Shown here piece after piece: positions 45,121-58,500 of a stretch of 64,000 bases of DNA; position 1 is the stretch's first letter; the number at the start of each line of letters is the position of its first letter. Source of the stretch: Podospora bellae-mahoneyi (Eukaryota > Ascomycota > Sordariomycetes > Sordariales > Podosporaceae). A program made the translations under genes and the position numbers. The stretch lies in assembly GCF_035222275.1 (NCBI RefSeq), contig NC_085885.1, positions 806,001 to 870,000 on the forward strand. The letters are read 5' to 3'. A model generated the notes under the pieces. The model did no database searches and was not told the origin of the DNA. It was given only the letters and a program-made list of their open reading frames with translations.

Positions 45121-46560
45121 CAACATTGACAGAGGTCAACATGTTATTTAATATGGAAGTCTCACGGATCCCTAACACTTTGTCTTGCCTGCAACCAAGT
45201 GAATCCTGGAGCTTCAAGGTATCTACCGTCCCATGCTTCAGTCTACCTATCGCAAGACTCGAGACAGCTCAGCATCGCGCTCACCTTAACATCTACCAAA
45301 GACACAATGCTAGCCATCCTTAACTTGTTGCTTCAAAGTCTTTTCAACACCGTACCAGACACTGTCGCCACCTTATTCGGCTCTCTCAGCTCCCTCAGCT
45401 CACTCCACCAAAGTCTCCATCTCCTTTCTTCAGCTCAGCCAAACTCCACTCCGTCCATCGGCTCCCGGCAAGCATTCATCATGATGATGATGCCTTCACC
45501 TCCCACCCCCGTCTCCACCAAAAAGCCCAACGCTCATGCGATGTTCCTTTCTTCCCCCCCTCAAACTCCCAACTCCAAAAGACCCCATCCCAAACCCCAT
45601 CACAAAAAGAAAAACCCACCAGATCGGAACCCCCGGTAGCGACCTTCATGGTTCACCAAACCCACCAAACTGTCATCGATTCCACACATCACGCCCTCCC
45701 TTCCCATCCCCACCACCGTTCCCTCGTCCGATATTCTCATTTCTTTTGTTTTGAACCGATTCAACATCTCGATTCAAACTCCACCAAAGGAGCTTCCCAC
45801 CAAACCCTCCCCACAAAACCCCGTCCCCTTCGGACAACCACCATCTCCTCCCACACCATGGACTACCCTGTCATCCTTTAGGGGCAACAAACTTCCTCCA
45901 CGCACCCCTCTCAAAACCTCAACACCACGATCCCCTGCCAAACCCTCCCTAACCCACGTGGATTTCGCAATCGTGATTGATAGATGTGAGCAACCAAACC
46001 AACTTCAGCTTCTACGGTCCCAATTTCACCACCATGTGGCTTACCCAACATGATTACCACCCCTCCGGCGACGCTAACTAGTGTAAACCACTCCCTTCGA
46101 TCACGTTTGCCCAAGAGTTCCAGAAGCTCTTGGTATGTACACAAGAAAAAAAAAAACCGGCGCCGTCTCCCTCACCATAATGCAAACCAAATCTTGGCAT
46201 TCAAACCCCCAGTATCCCTCGTGCCTCGACACACCGATGACCACGTTTTTTCTCTCTCTTCTCCTCGGAGCTCACGCCGAACCGGCAATCCGGGGGGGAG
46301 GAGGGGTGCGTGTTTCGCCATCCAACCCCGAAAGGTTGTCAACTCCGATATCCGTCCCTCCTCCCGGCCGATAACCCCAGCTCCGAGCGGGACGGGGGTG
46401 AGGTGGTGACTGACTTGAACCCTGAGGTCCAGCACGTCCAGGAACGAAACCCCCTCCCCCCCTCCTCCTCCAAAAAATGACCTATCACCACACCTACTGC
46501 TGCTACTGCTACTACGCCAGCTCCATCCATGCGTGTATGTACGGATAAAACCCAACTACT
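45121..46560. other. Ambiguous C-rich stretch with protein-like open frames on both strands
   Basis: Plus-strand sequence here is C- and A-rich. An ATG at 45307 opens 110 codons (MLAILNLLLQSLFNTV start, low-complexity Pro/Lys-rich end). Between about 45960 and 46134 the plus strand reads protein-like (NQTNFSFYGPNFTTMWLTQ) but is interrupted by a TAG, while the opposite strand has an open 77-codon frame (ELLELLGKRDRREWF, then LVSVAGGVVIMLG). I cannot settle strand or reading frame; it may be an unresolved small spliced gene, a decayed gene or non-coding DNA. Confidence 0.25.
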
Positions 46561-49500
46561 CCTAGTCAGGAACGCCCCCCCTCGTCCCCTTACCTTCCCG
46601 AGTGCGAAACCATCTCATCATCACCTAAGCCACCAACCGCACAGCCCGCCCTCAAAAGCTTCTAGCCTCAGTGATAGAAGCCCATAGCGCACGCACTGCG
46701 CTGCCCATCTCATCACCTATCCAGGGTGGCATCGATCAGCAAAAACAATGTCTTAAATATCCTTGTGCAATTGTGTCATGCCTTGTAGTGTCCCCAAGGC
46801 ATCATTGTCCATGCGTACACTTACACCACCAAAATGTCGTAACCCAACCTGCAGTAGTAGGCAGCCAGCCCTCCTAATACACACCTGGGCACCCAACCAC
46901 CAATCACCTCCCCCCTTCGCATTCGTCTCAACTTCCTGCATTACCCTCTTTTTTTCTACGGATACCAAAACCCTGAAACACACAAGCCCTCCCCTTACCC
47001 CCTCCTCAAAGACCCGTTCTGGACACGGCAGAAGTGAGGGGCAGAACGCACAGACCCTATCTGCATGTCAATCTGTCTGGTGACATCGGGACTTCGGCCC
47101 TCTAGTCGTAGTGTGCATCCTACAATTCACCACAACCAGGAAGGAAACAATGAAATCTCTTTTACATACCTGTTTCTGGCTCCAGTCTTTGCCCTTGTCT
47201 AATGTAGACTCCATCTTCAGCCCGTGTTTGCATAATCAAACGTCAATGCTCTTGCAGAGAGAAAATCCTCATTGTTACAACCCCCCCCTTCCCTCGCTGG
47301 CAGGCAAAGGTGGATTGATGACAGTAAGGAGAGGGATCTGCTTGAACAGTGGCGTCGTCCAGACCGTTTGCTAGCGGCATTAGTTTCACTCCAACTTTCA
47401 TGCTTCAATCTTCTTTTCCGAATCCTCTCGCTGGTGCTCCGCCCAAAAGTGGACAAGCAGAATCAACCAACAAGCAAGCCCCAAAAAAATCCACAAACTT
47501 GTAGCGTTCGTGCCGGTGTCATTTCGGCCTTCCCTGGTGACAACGCCTCGTGGGTTAGCCGGGTGCGAGATATCAATTTTCTTTGAGAAAAGTCAAAACG
47601 TCTACTAGCCCGATAAGCTTAGAGTATATGTGGAATGCTGCGGCGTGGTCAAACGGTTTTGATGAGCATCGGTCTCATATATCGACCTGATAGACCTGAG
47701 CCCTTCTTAGAAAGTGGTAGATGACAATACCATAACCTCTTGGGTCGTAGAAATGCTTCATCATGTATGTCATCCCCCATCCTGTCCTGTAACAGCACAA
47801 CATGGTCAGTACCAAACAAACAGCAGCGTAGCAGCAAAGCAGAAATCCCCGACCGGATTACGCACATCCAGCAGTGTCCGTCCCCCTTCGTCCACAACCG
47901 CTAATCTCTCCACTCTTCCCTCGTGAAGGCATCATCAGAATCTAACTCCAGTTACGTACGTATCCGTCCGCTCCACATGGTTGGCAGCAGCCAGAGCACA
48001 GACAAGGCTTGGCATCTGAGTTTGACAGCGCCGAGAAAATAGCGTGGTCCAGGGTTCCTGGTTCCCCAGCGTCGCACTAGCCCGACAGGCTAAAAAGGCC
48101 GAGCAGCTCGTCTCCATCATTGGCCCGTTTGGCCTTCCATGGACCGTCGAAATCGAGAAAGGGACCCTAACCCCTCAGCAGCTTGGCCTGAATCTTTCTA
48201 CCCCCGATCCCTGTTGGAGAAGGGTGAAGGGGAGCCCCCGCTTTTGCTTGCTGAAGAAGTGGTGATCCTCTCACACCCTGTAATGTAGGTGGTGGTGTTG
48301 TGATAGCAACCATCGTCCAAGACAAACGGCTCCAGGCTGGCTGGTAGGGTGGTGACCATAGTGCCAGTTTCTCTTTCGTGAATGCAAAGCTCTGAAAACT
48401 CTGCCCAATCCGGACAAACTGGGAACGCAAGCGACGGTTGCAGTGACAGTGGAGGTTGCCATTGAGGAGGACTGACTTGCAGCGACCGAGCGAGTGAGGG
48501 GCCGGCCCGTTGAAAAAAAAGCAACAAGCATCAAAGTCAAAGAGCATCACGATTGCTGATGACCCCCTCCATCCACAGTTCACGATATCTTTGCGTTGCA
48601 AAGGAAACATGATGGTGGGTGTAGGACAATGCATAATGTCCAAGGTCGGAGCAATCCTTGACGATGGGAAGACTTCAGCTCGCATGATGTCTTTTGATGA
48701 GGTTTACGGGCTGCTCACCAGAGCGAAGATCGCTTCCCTACGCTATTGGAATTGTTGGCTAACGCTTTGCTTGGTGCTGACATGGAGCAGGGACACACCT
48801 GGTTATTATTAGCCTCTGATATTCCTCTCGTTTTCAACAACGGATCAAGTGAACGGGCGAACCACCGCTTTGGGAGCAGGGTCCAACTGGACAAGATCGT
48901 CGATGTTCTTTTTACCCTAGTTTCTGTTGCTTGATGGAATTGTTGTGAAGAAGCCCTCATCCTGGACTTTCATCAATTGACCGACTCTAAAGCCTCACGA
49001 CTGGCAGAGCTGATGAAGGAGGATCTCGGCCAATCCGGGCTTTTGACTCCCGGCCATACCCCTGTTGGGTTGGAGAGAAGGGGTAGCTAAACCCGAGCTT
49101 CTGGTGCCGGAATACCACCCGGGCCACGTGCAGATCATGCGGGGTTGGCGAGCACAACGAGACTTTGCCCCTACCAGAGACATCTTCCGCGCCGAAAGGT
49201 CTTCTTATCGTTGACGAGCATACGATTCTTGGTACGAATCGGAGAATGAGTGAAAGCTATTCATATGTCGTCCGTCCTTGCCATTCGACAGAAATTCCTC
49301 TTCGTGCCATGCATGCTGGAGGGGCGGGAACGCCGCTGTTTCGTAGAACTCCAGCTGGATGGAAGCCACTATCTCACCGGTCGTCAAGGATGGAGATGGA
49401 TGGCGGGCGGGTGGTGGCCTGACTGGCTTCGGCACGTTGGAACATGTTGAAGAATCCCAGTCTAGCCTTGGGCTTTACCTGCATGTCTCAGGTCGGTTAA

Positions 49501-52500
49501 CATCTTCCCAAAAGCATCAGGTTCTATGCCACACTAGTGTCAATCTGGATGAAGAAGTGTTTCAAATCTGAGGGCTTTACACCCAAAGGGATTCTGTCCA
49601 CTGCGTGTTTCGAATCTCCTACAAAGCAGAGATGACACAATCAAGTAGTCAACTGGAATGCCGCCATTTCCACACACATTCCTGGCGTCAATGCCCTGGC
49701 AAAGGAGATCAAAGTTCCCGGTGTTCCAAGACTTGGCCACGTGCGAGGCCGTCATCACAGCTAGCCACGCCAGGTTGAATTCATGTCGATCGAATCCCGA
49801 GGGAGCGGTGAGCTACTTGTCCAGCCCAGGCTCCAATGAGACTGTTGGTTCGTGAAATTGCGATTCGGAGGTTTCGGCTTCCGGAAGTTCCCTACGTTTT
49901 TCCTGGTGTCTGCCGAGCTGAACTGAGGTCATTTTGATGTCCTGCTCGTAAGATAAAGCTCTTCGTGATTAAACCAGTCCGGGAATTGGTGGCCATTGTG
50001 GTAATGTCTGTGCCATCCAGTCTGGGGAATCCTAGATGGTCTCCTTTAAAATCCCACCGGCGGCGCTCGCCTCAACCATTGTGGTGGAGCGCCTTGGTGA
50101 GGTTGAGCATTCAGCCCCAAATCCACCAGGCTCCAGAGAAGACTGACCATTGCGATAGCTCATCTCCGCTCTCGGTAATCGGAATCGACACGAGGTCATC
50201 GTTTCTTCAAGTGGATTCTACAGATGCCTTGATCGTAGAGCGATGTCCAGTCTTCGGAACCACCGTTGTGGAATCCATAAGCCGGTTCTTCTCCCGAAAA
50301 GCAGCAGCCTACCATACTATCCCTACTGGATCGGGTGATCAACATCTCACAGTTGGGGGTGTGTTTCTCTTAGCAATTGGTGAAGGCATCCAGCTCTTGG
50401 ACAAATCATCGGTCTGGTCCGAACGGGCAACCCCCCTGATCCGACAAGTCGATGGCCTCCTGAGTCGACAGCGCAATGTTTTCGACAAGGCCATCGCCCC
50501 ATAATTCTCTGGCAGATAGCGGTGGCTGAGCAAAAGATTTGCACGTTGGAGTTGCTCAAGGGCAGCCACCAGAAACGCGCTTGCTCCCACCCGAGGCATT
50601 CGGTAGGAACGACCCATGATGTTTGCAACGAGTGTTCAATATTGCCACCCTGGACGGCCTCGTCGGAGGGTACTCCTTTTGCCAGCCGCGGGGCATTTGT
50701 TCTTCCCATGGTATCTGGACAACAGTCAGTTGACTGCTGAAGAGCATCACGAAGTGAACATACCCACAACCATGCTGTACAGGACTTTGGCAGGAGGAGG
50801 AACCGAGTCCTGGTCTTTGATCCTATTTGATCATGTAATGCTTCCGTCTGCCAGACACCATGTCTCACCTGGGTTACGAGACCAACGTGTTTTTGCTGAG
50901 GTTTTGTACAACAATCCCTTGGCCCTCACTGTGAGCTGAGTATGCCTTCCGAAGGGGAATTGGAGACAAGGATCGGTAGCCGGTGGCTGCAACTGCCTTG
51001 AAAGGGAGACCACGAAAGCCAGTCTGGTCTTCATTTGTTCCACAACATGGGGCTAGAGGAACAGATAACCTTAAAATGACCATAGAAATACCATTGAGAC
51101 GGATGCCATGCGGCAACCCGGATGGCGGCCAGCTGCATTCCACATCATGGCAGTAAACTCACATTTCGAGCCAATATCATCTTTGCCCAATGCAGCTGGC
51201 CGATGCTCATGATAACCTCAAAATCAAATGGCCGGATGTCTCCTGTGCATTGGGATCTCTAGAAAGCCGCAAGCCTAGATAGATAGACTGCAACCTGGTG
51301 GCGCCGAAGATACGAGAGCGGTGAGTGAAGCTGTTGCAGGCCCAAGTTGGCACTCGATAGTGCAACAACCTTGGTTCGACAACCACTCTCATCACGGCAG
51401 CGCAACACTCTCTCATGTCTCGATATTGAGCGGCAATGACTTGTGCTGTCTGAGACCGTGATCAGACTGGGTGGCGGACGCAGCGAGGGTACCATTCACG
51501 AACAAGCCGCAGCAGCCATCACGAACGTAGAGGAATCCCTTCGACTCGAGTCGGAACTTCTTTGGTGGTGATATGTGCCTTGCCGATATGCGAGAGCGAG
51601 GAGACCAAGCCCGTTCGCCACGAACCGCTGCAGGGGAGACGGATGCCAGAGCTAGGTTTTCTTGGCCCTGCACCGCACGGTTTTGCAGAAGTTGAGTGCG
51701 CATACGCTATTCTCCGATAGGCATGGTGTTGTGGGTGAGTTTGGTGGATGACTGAATGGGATGCAAAAGACGACCATTATTGACGAGCGTGTGAGCGTGT
51801 GTGTCTCTGAATACTACATCCGCATTGACCTCTCAGTATCCGCTATTGGTATCGTCGCCTGTGATGGAAATAGATCCGGCGTAGGAGCAGTATACCGTTG
51901 ACAGCCAAAAGGGCACTGAGAAAGCAGAACTTAGGTCAGTTTCGATCCCGGTTTTTGCTGGTTGGTTGGATCTGCGTTTGATTCTCCGGCCGTTGGAGGG
52001 TGTGAATGCCCCTCATCAGTTCAGTCATCACAGACTGACCGCCAGACCCGTCATGGAGGGGTGAGAAGGAGAGAGCGTGTGATAACCCCCCCTGAAGTGA
52101 CGAAAGCGGGCAAGACGGTAAATCTTGGCCCTGGAAACAAAGTGCGATGCGGGATCGGCTCCTCTCCCGGAAGCCCGAGTACGGCGGGTCTAGCCAAGAC
52201 CGTGAGCGTTCCTGGTGTTAGGAAACCAAGTGCCGGGAGGGCAGAGCCGGCCGTGTTTCTGAGATGACGAGTTCGGCTGCTGGCATTGTTCATGCTCGCA
52301 TCGTTCCGGGCCAAAGGCATGAGCCTAGAAGATGATCTCGAGGCGATCTTGAAAACAAGGCATCATCCATGACGGGGCTGCGGATGGGAGGATGAGTGAA
52401 GGTGAGGGTCGTCAACGGCGGCCGATCTGCAGGAGGACGTGGGAAGCTGCATGTGGATTCCTGTTTATCGACCAATTTGCCAGGCCTCTTTTCCCGGTCA

Positions 52501-55500
52501 CATTGTCGTGATATGGAGCGGTGAGGAATGGGCTCGAAAGGGAAGGACCATTACGAAGCACCTGGCAGAAAATACCGCGAAGAGGGTTCTGGGTTCTGAT
52601 GGTGAAGCAAGAGCGATTCTGGACCCCCCACTTCAGGTGAAGCAGATGTGGCCTGTGCAGCAGGTTGCTCCTCTTCCAGCCAATGGCGTGTAAGACAACG
52701 TTACACCCACCCAAAGAACCACCTCGATTCTTGTCACACAACCGACCTGAGAACTTTAGGGCTCAGCGTCCCACGCAGGTACCGCCTGCCATCTGCCACT
52801 TGCCACCTGGCCGTCGATTTCGGCTCTTTCTCAAGTCTTTGAAACTTTAAACAGCAGGTACTCCGTAGGACTGTCACCGTGATAGACCCTCACCTCTGTA
52901 ACGATGCCACCGTAATGTAAGATATTCTAGCAGCCGTTGGACATGACGTCCGGAAATGGAGCCAACTTTCGCCGTTCCACGTTTTGCCTCGGACTTGCTG
53001 CGAGTGATTGATCGATCAGTCAGCATTTTACTGAGTGGGCATCTTATTGTTCCGGGGAAGCTCGCTCCTTCTCCCGGGCCACCGAATACGCAGTTGGACG
53101 TTGCCGGTGATAGCTGTGCCACACCCGGACAATTCGGGAATCTTGTGCTGGGCCAGAGAGCTCCATGGAGCCTCTCCTGCGTACAGAGCAAGATTGCCGA
53201 CGGCTGGATTGCACTTCAACTCGGCCGGGGGGACCTTGCTATTGATTCAGCCCGCAGCCGGTCCGTCTGCGGCGAGAAGGTCATCAATATCGGCGTCGTA
53301 CGATGTTTGCGTCCCTAAGATCTAGATGCTGGCTTAGGTACTCCGTACTGAAGGTGAGAGAGGTTGAGCCCTGCTGGGCTAAACCATTCCTAATTCAGCG
53401 CAGCCCCTACCAAAACCGCGACAGCTCCGAAATGACCGATCTCGTTTATCGTTGTGACAGGAAGATCTCAAACCAGCAGCAGTGATAGGATTGTTGTCGT
53501 GTTTGATCTATGCTCGTATCGACCTTGAAGATTATGATGAGTGGTGGGTTGGTGACAGACCAACTCAAGAGGAACATGGCATTCTGCAGGCAAGTGATCA
53601 ATTCTCGCTGCATGCAGATGCAGAGGCATTACAGCGGGATGATATTGGCAAGGAGTCGCGGATCCTTGGTTGCCAACCGGGACGTTTGCCGGGCCTGGAA
53701 ACACTCAACAAATCAGAGGGAATGCGCAACTGAGGCAAAAAAGTCTCGCCACAGCCTCTATGAATTTGAGGAGGCGGTCAGTGATAACTTCACATCAAAA
53801 CGATGCTGTGAAAGACCGAGCCTCGGAGAACAGGTTATTCCATCCTACCGGACTTGGACAAGACTTTGTTTGTTGGTCCAAATTGCTTGCATTTACGTGA
53901 ATCTGGTCTGTGGTTGTTCCCATCATCGAGGACTGGAATGGCCGAGCCTGAAGCTGCGAACGCTTGGTCTGTGCAATCATGCAACAAACCATGGAAACCC
54001 CAAGCTTTTGCGTTCGTCGCCACCAGCTGGTTTTTGTCGATATATTGGTCGACTGAACATACCTTTCTTGTTTCGATCGCTTTCATGCTGCGCTCTGCCC
54101 TCTGCATTCTGCATCTAGAGCCCTCGTAATGCTTTAACCCCGACCTCGTAACCAGAGACCGGCAAAAAGGTAGGCCGAAGGCGAGTGAGGCAGTGGTTCA
54201 AGACAGAAAGCGAGGTGGGGTTGAGATGTTTTCTGTTTCGACTCAGTTTCAGATGAAGTGATGAGATTGCGGCTCCTATTGGATGTCACGATAGCCCGGG
54301 GCAGTTGAAGTCTTCCACGTGCAGCCACGTTTTATCCCTGCAGAGATCGCCCCGCCCTATCGTATCGAAATGACAGACTGAAGAGACTCGACTGTTGTGT
54401 GTTTTGCTTGAGCATTTCCAGCAGACTGCAGGTTCAAACAGGAGTCTGACATTGATGCCACCAGGTGATCAGAAAAGAAATTGATCCCTCGGTCACCTTG
54501 CTTGGCTAACAGCGCGCGATGTCATCTGCCCCGCCATAGACCCCACATACAACGACCACCCGCTCACCCCACACTTGGCTGGTTGCGGGGAGGTGATGAG
54601 AATGACGGAGATGCTTTGTTATTCAGACAAGCCATCCTGAGAAAGGGGGCACACCTCTTGGCCGAGCTCGGGTCAACGGGCCAGTGCTGTGCAGATGGCT
54701 TCACGAACTCCTGCTGGAACGGTCCATAGATCTGCACCCAAGCCACATATCGGTAAAGAGTTGCTGTCAAAACGTCAAGAAATAGCAACAAAGCGTTGCG
54801 TCGGAGTTGTCAAGGACCAAACTCCCAGGTTGACAGGTTCGCCGCCAGAGTTGCACCAAAAAACTACCTTGATCCTCAGAATGCGGGGGACGGAAAGCAG
54901 AATCAAAAAAGTCTCCTTTCATCCCGCCTGGACACGGGCCTCAGGACCCTTCCCGCAGTGAATATCTCGAGAGTTGTGGCAAGAGGGTGCAAATGAGAAA
55001 GGGTTCGCGCATTGCAACATTCCATACCACACACACCATCACACCTTGTAGACACACCTCAAAGACCAAACAGGATGGACTGCATCGGAGACCTGTTTTC
55101 CCAGCCCCTGACACACACAGCTTGCCAGCTTGCGTAGAGGGGTGATGTCAGTCAGAAGTCCAACTAGGCACGTTGACGTTGTTAGGTATGGGTTCTATGT
55201 GCGTCAGGCATTACAAATATGACGCCTCTATATGCTGCCCGAGACTAGCGTTGTTTCTGACTTGACGATATCAGAGCGTACATAGGCGATTGCGAGGGCT
55301 GCACTTACTAGGCCTATCCCATCCCACCATCATCCCGTCATAGACAGAAACGGCACTTGTCTTCCTAATCTAGTCATTGGGGCTTTCGGTCTTTGAAGCA
55401 AGCAGGCAGGCAGGCAGACGAGCAGACGGGACATCCTGCATCTATCGTGCCGTGTTGGTCTGGGGTACATTTGCAGATGCTTTACAGACTGGCCGCATGA

Positions 55501-58500
55501 GCTGCCAACTCATTCCTCTTGTGCCATGGTCCCTCGAATCACAGAGTAGGTAAGTTGATATCTTTTGTATGTTTCTGCTTTTGATGCCACCACGGATCCA
55601 CAAGACGTCGCATCCTTGTTGGTTCATCAAGGGTAGCAGAGCGCAGTGTGGGCAACCCTGTTCACCCCGCCATCGTTCATGATGATAATGTGGAGCAGCC
55701 AATCATGCTCCAGGGCAGCACACCAAACCTGCCGCGCACAGACTCTATCCACCAGAAGACCGGCCGCGCTCAGGCTTTGGAACAAGAGATTCTTTGCACG
55801 ACAGATCTTGATCAAAAGAGGTGAAAACGTGGAGGCAACAGAGGTCCGAGAGAGGAAGCCGCGAAGTGCGCTGGGAAACCAAAGAAGTGTCGCGGATCGA
55901 AATCTCACAAGCGCCAGCAGCCGCCGTTTGCCGCAAGCGAGCAAAGCTTCAAACTCAATTCACCCAACCCACAGCGGGACTCAAGTACCTGGTTTGTTGG
56001 AGTTCCTGAGCAGCAACATCAATAACCTCACCCCTCAATGGACGTCATTCGCTTCGCCTGCCTGCAGACAGAGTTTTTCATCTCCTGCGATGCGGTGAAG
56101 GGCAGAACTTGATGGCTGGCCACGCTACGAGCCGTGTCTGCATCATTCCTTCACAGCTTCCCCCACACCAAGCAGCACCGGCCACACCTCCTGTCGATGC
56201 ATTCTCTGCCGCCTCACCGTCCGTCATGTGAGCCTTCTCCTTCCTGGCCCCTTCTCGCCGAAGCATTCGGTATTTAAGCGAAACAATGTTACAGCGGGTT
56301 TTATTTACATACTGATTCAGCGGCCGGTCAAGGATGAACCCCTCCGTCGACGCAGCGGTGAGCCGGACGTCATGTACCGGTACCCCTCCCGTCAGTGGGT
56401 TCCACATCCGGCCTCCGTTCCTCTAAAAATGCTCGAGCCATATCTCCCAAGCAGCCAGTTTTGCTGCCGTCTGCCCCCTCCTTATAACGACAACAGCGAC
56501 CTAGACCGGCATCCGAGCCGTCCCGCGGCCGGCGTTGCGGCCTTCTACATGCTTTTCCTGCAAATCATGTCCTTCCCTCTTTTTCAAGCCACCCGTCGTT
56601 GCTTTGGGGTGTCGCTTCCCCGCAAAAGGACCAGCTTACCTGCTGCTCACATACAGTCCCTTTCTCATGCGATGCACTGCAACATCTAGAAACGCCACAA
56701 TGGTATTGGAAGAACCACCTGTTTCAGCTCTCTGGTAGCGGCAGCACACTTCACGTCTGTCGAATCGTCGTCGGTGGAGAGACGGGAGGGCTCTATCACG
56801 GGTCTGGCCATGGTGTTGAGAACACCGGACTTCCCAGCGGGGGTATCCAGACCTCAGAATCATTTCTACGGTTCGAAATTTTGCACAATTACACACGGCA
56901 TAGGACATATATTGTTTTTTTCGCCCTCCGCACAGCGGCGGCATCCCACAGTGGCTGTTGTCCCAGCAAAGCCTATAGCAGGCCTGCTAAAAACCACTGT
57001 CGATGGCCACGGCACGTCGTCCTCCAGCCGTCTTCCTTGCCATTCCGAGGGTTGAGAATATGGGGAATCCTTGTCAGACGGGTTCATTAGGCCCACGACA
57101 ATCTCGAGGATTTCTCTGTTTCTCTGTTGCAATGAGGATGGTGGTGAGCCTTCCATTTCTACCAATGAGGAGTCTGATAGCTGGGGTGAACTTGAACAGA
57201 ATTTCCCATCAAACGAGTGCGGTGCTGGCCGCGACCTTTGGAACTGGACCAATCAATTACAACTTACTGGCCACTCAGCGGTGGTCTGGGCCCTGGTTTT
57301 CTAGGCCAAGCCCTAGCCTGACCATCTTGCTGGAGCCGCTAGATCCCCCAAGACCCCTCAGGAGATACGCAAAGCTTACCCTGGGACCAGCCTCTATCCA
57401 CAGGGCTATAACACAGGCATCGCTGTGATATCGCCAAAAGCAGAAGCTTTCCGCAGTTTGGTACACTAGAAAAACTAGTAATAACTGTTGGCTAAGAATC
57501 ACAGCACACGAGGCGAGGCCTTGTTGACCGGCCGACAGACAGGATGGCCCTGGACGGCGCCCTATTGCAATATTGACTGGAGGCTCTTCATTGCTAATCG
57601 TGAGCGGGGTTGGATGCGACCTTGGGATCATTACCTTTCACCGGTGTCCACAAAGAACGATCCAGCTCCTGCACTGCTTCATCATGCGGATATTCGCCAA
57701 ATGCAAAGCACTTATCCGATCGATCCAACGATACGACTAACGATGGCTAAGCAAGCCGTCTAGGATCCTCACCGCTGGACCAATCTCCCCTCGGCCTCTA
57801 GTTCCAGCGCATCCATGATCGCAGGCACGCGGGGCAACCACCATGGGGATGTTTACCAACTCCATCATGGCTTGATGTCTGTGAAACGCAGAAACAAGAA
57901 ATGCCTCTGGGACAAAACAAAACCACTTTAGCCTTTTCCCGTGACCATCACGCGCGTTTCTCTCGAACCGGCCGCTTCTCGCGATCATATCAGAGGCTAA
58001 TATTCCATGCCTCTTCGAACACTGTCTTTTATGCATAGGATGATCGGTATTAACCTTGATAAAACAAGAAGAGCACGGCATGAACCCTTTATCCCCGGGC
58101 AACGACAGGATCAAGACACGGATGGAAACAGCCAACCCGGGAGGAAAGGAGAGACACGGTTCGAAGCGCCGTTTCCCCCCCTCTGGATATTGGATGTTTT
58201 GTTTGTTGCATTTTGTTTCTCGCTTCCCAGAGGACCGATTACACAAGGCTGGCTCGGCCTGTGGATTTGCGGGTCTTTACAGAGCACGACGACTACGAAG
58301 GTACACGACAACGCCATTGTCACCTTCACCGACAGTGTTTTGCTTTTACACGCCCCATTTTATTAGCGGTGGCCTTGTGTGATGAAGCTCAGGTGAGGTG
58401 GAATCGGGTTGTCTCGGCAGGGGTGGAGAAGGGATGGAAAAAGCGCCGGTGGTGGCCGACGCTGTCTGTCATCATCTGTAAGACATTGGTGCTCTTGCAT

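Noticed and set aside
48165-48173. CCCTAACCC, 1.5 telomere repeats, as a possible telomerase RNA template
   Set aside because: A 9-nt match in any of six phases on two strands is expected about three times by chance in 64 kb; I could not identify a pseudoknot or boundary helix by eye.
53510-54118. 202-codon plus-strand open frame
   Set aside because: No family resemblance; Cys and rare codons are scattered as in random translation; another frame on the opposite strand is also open.
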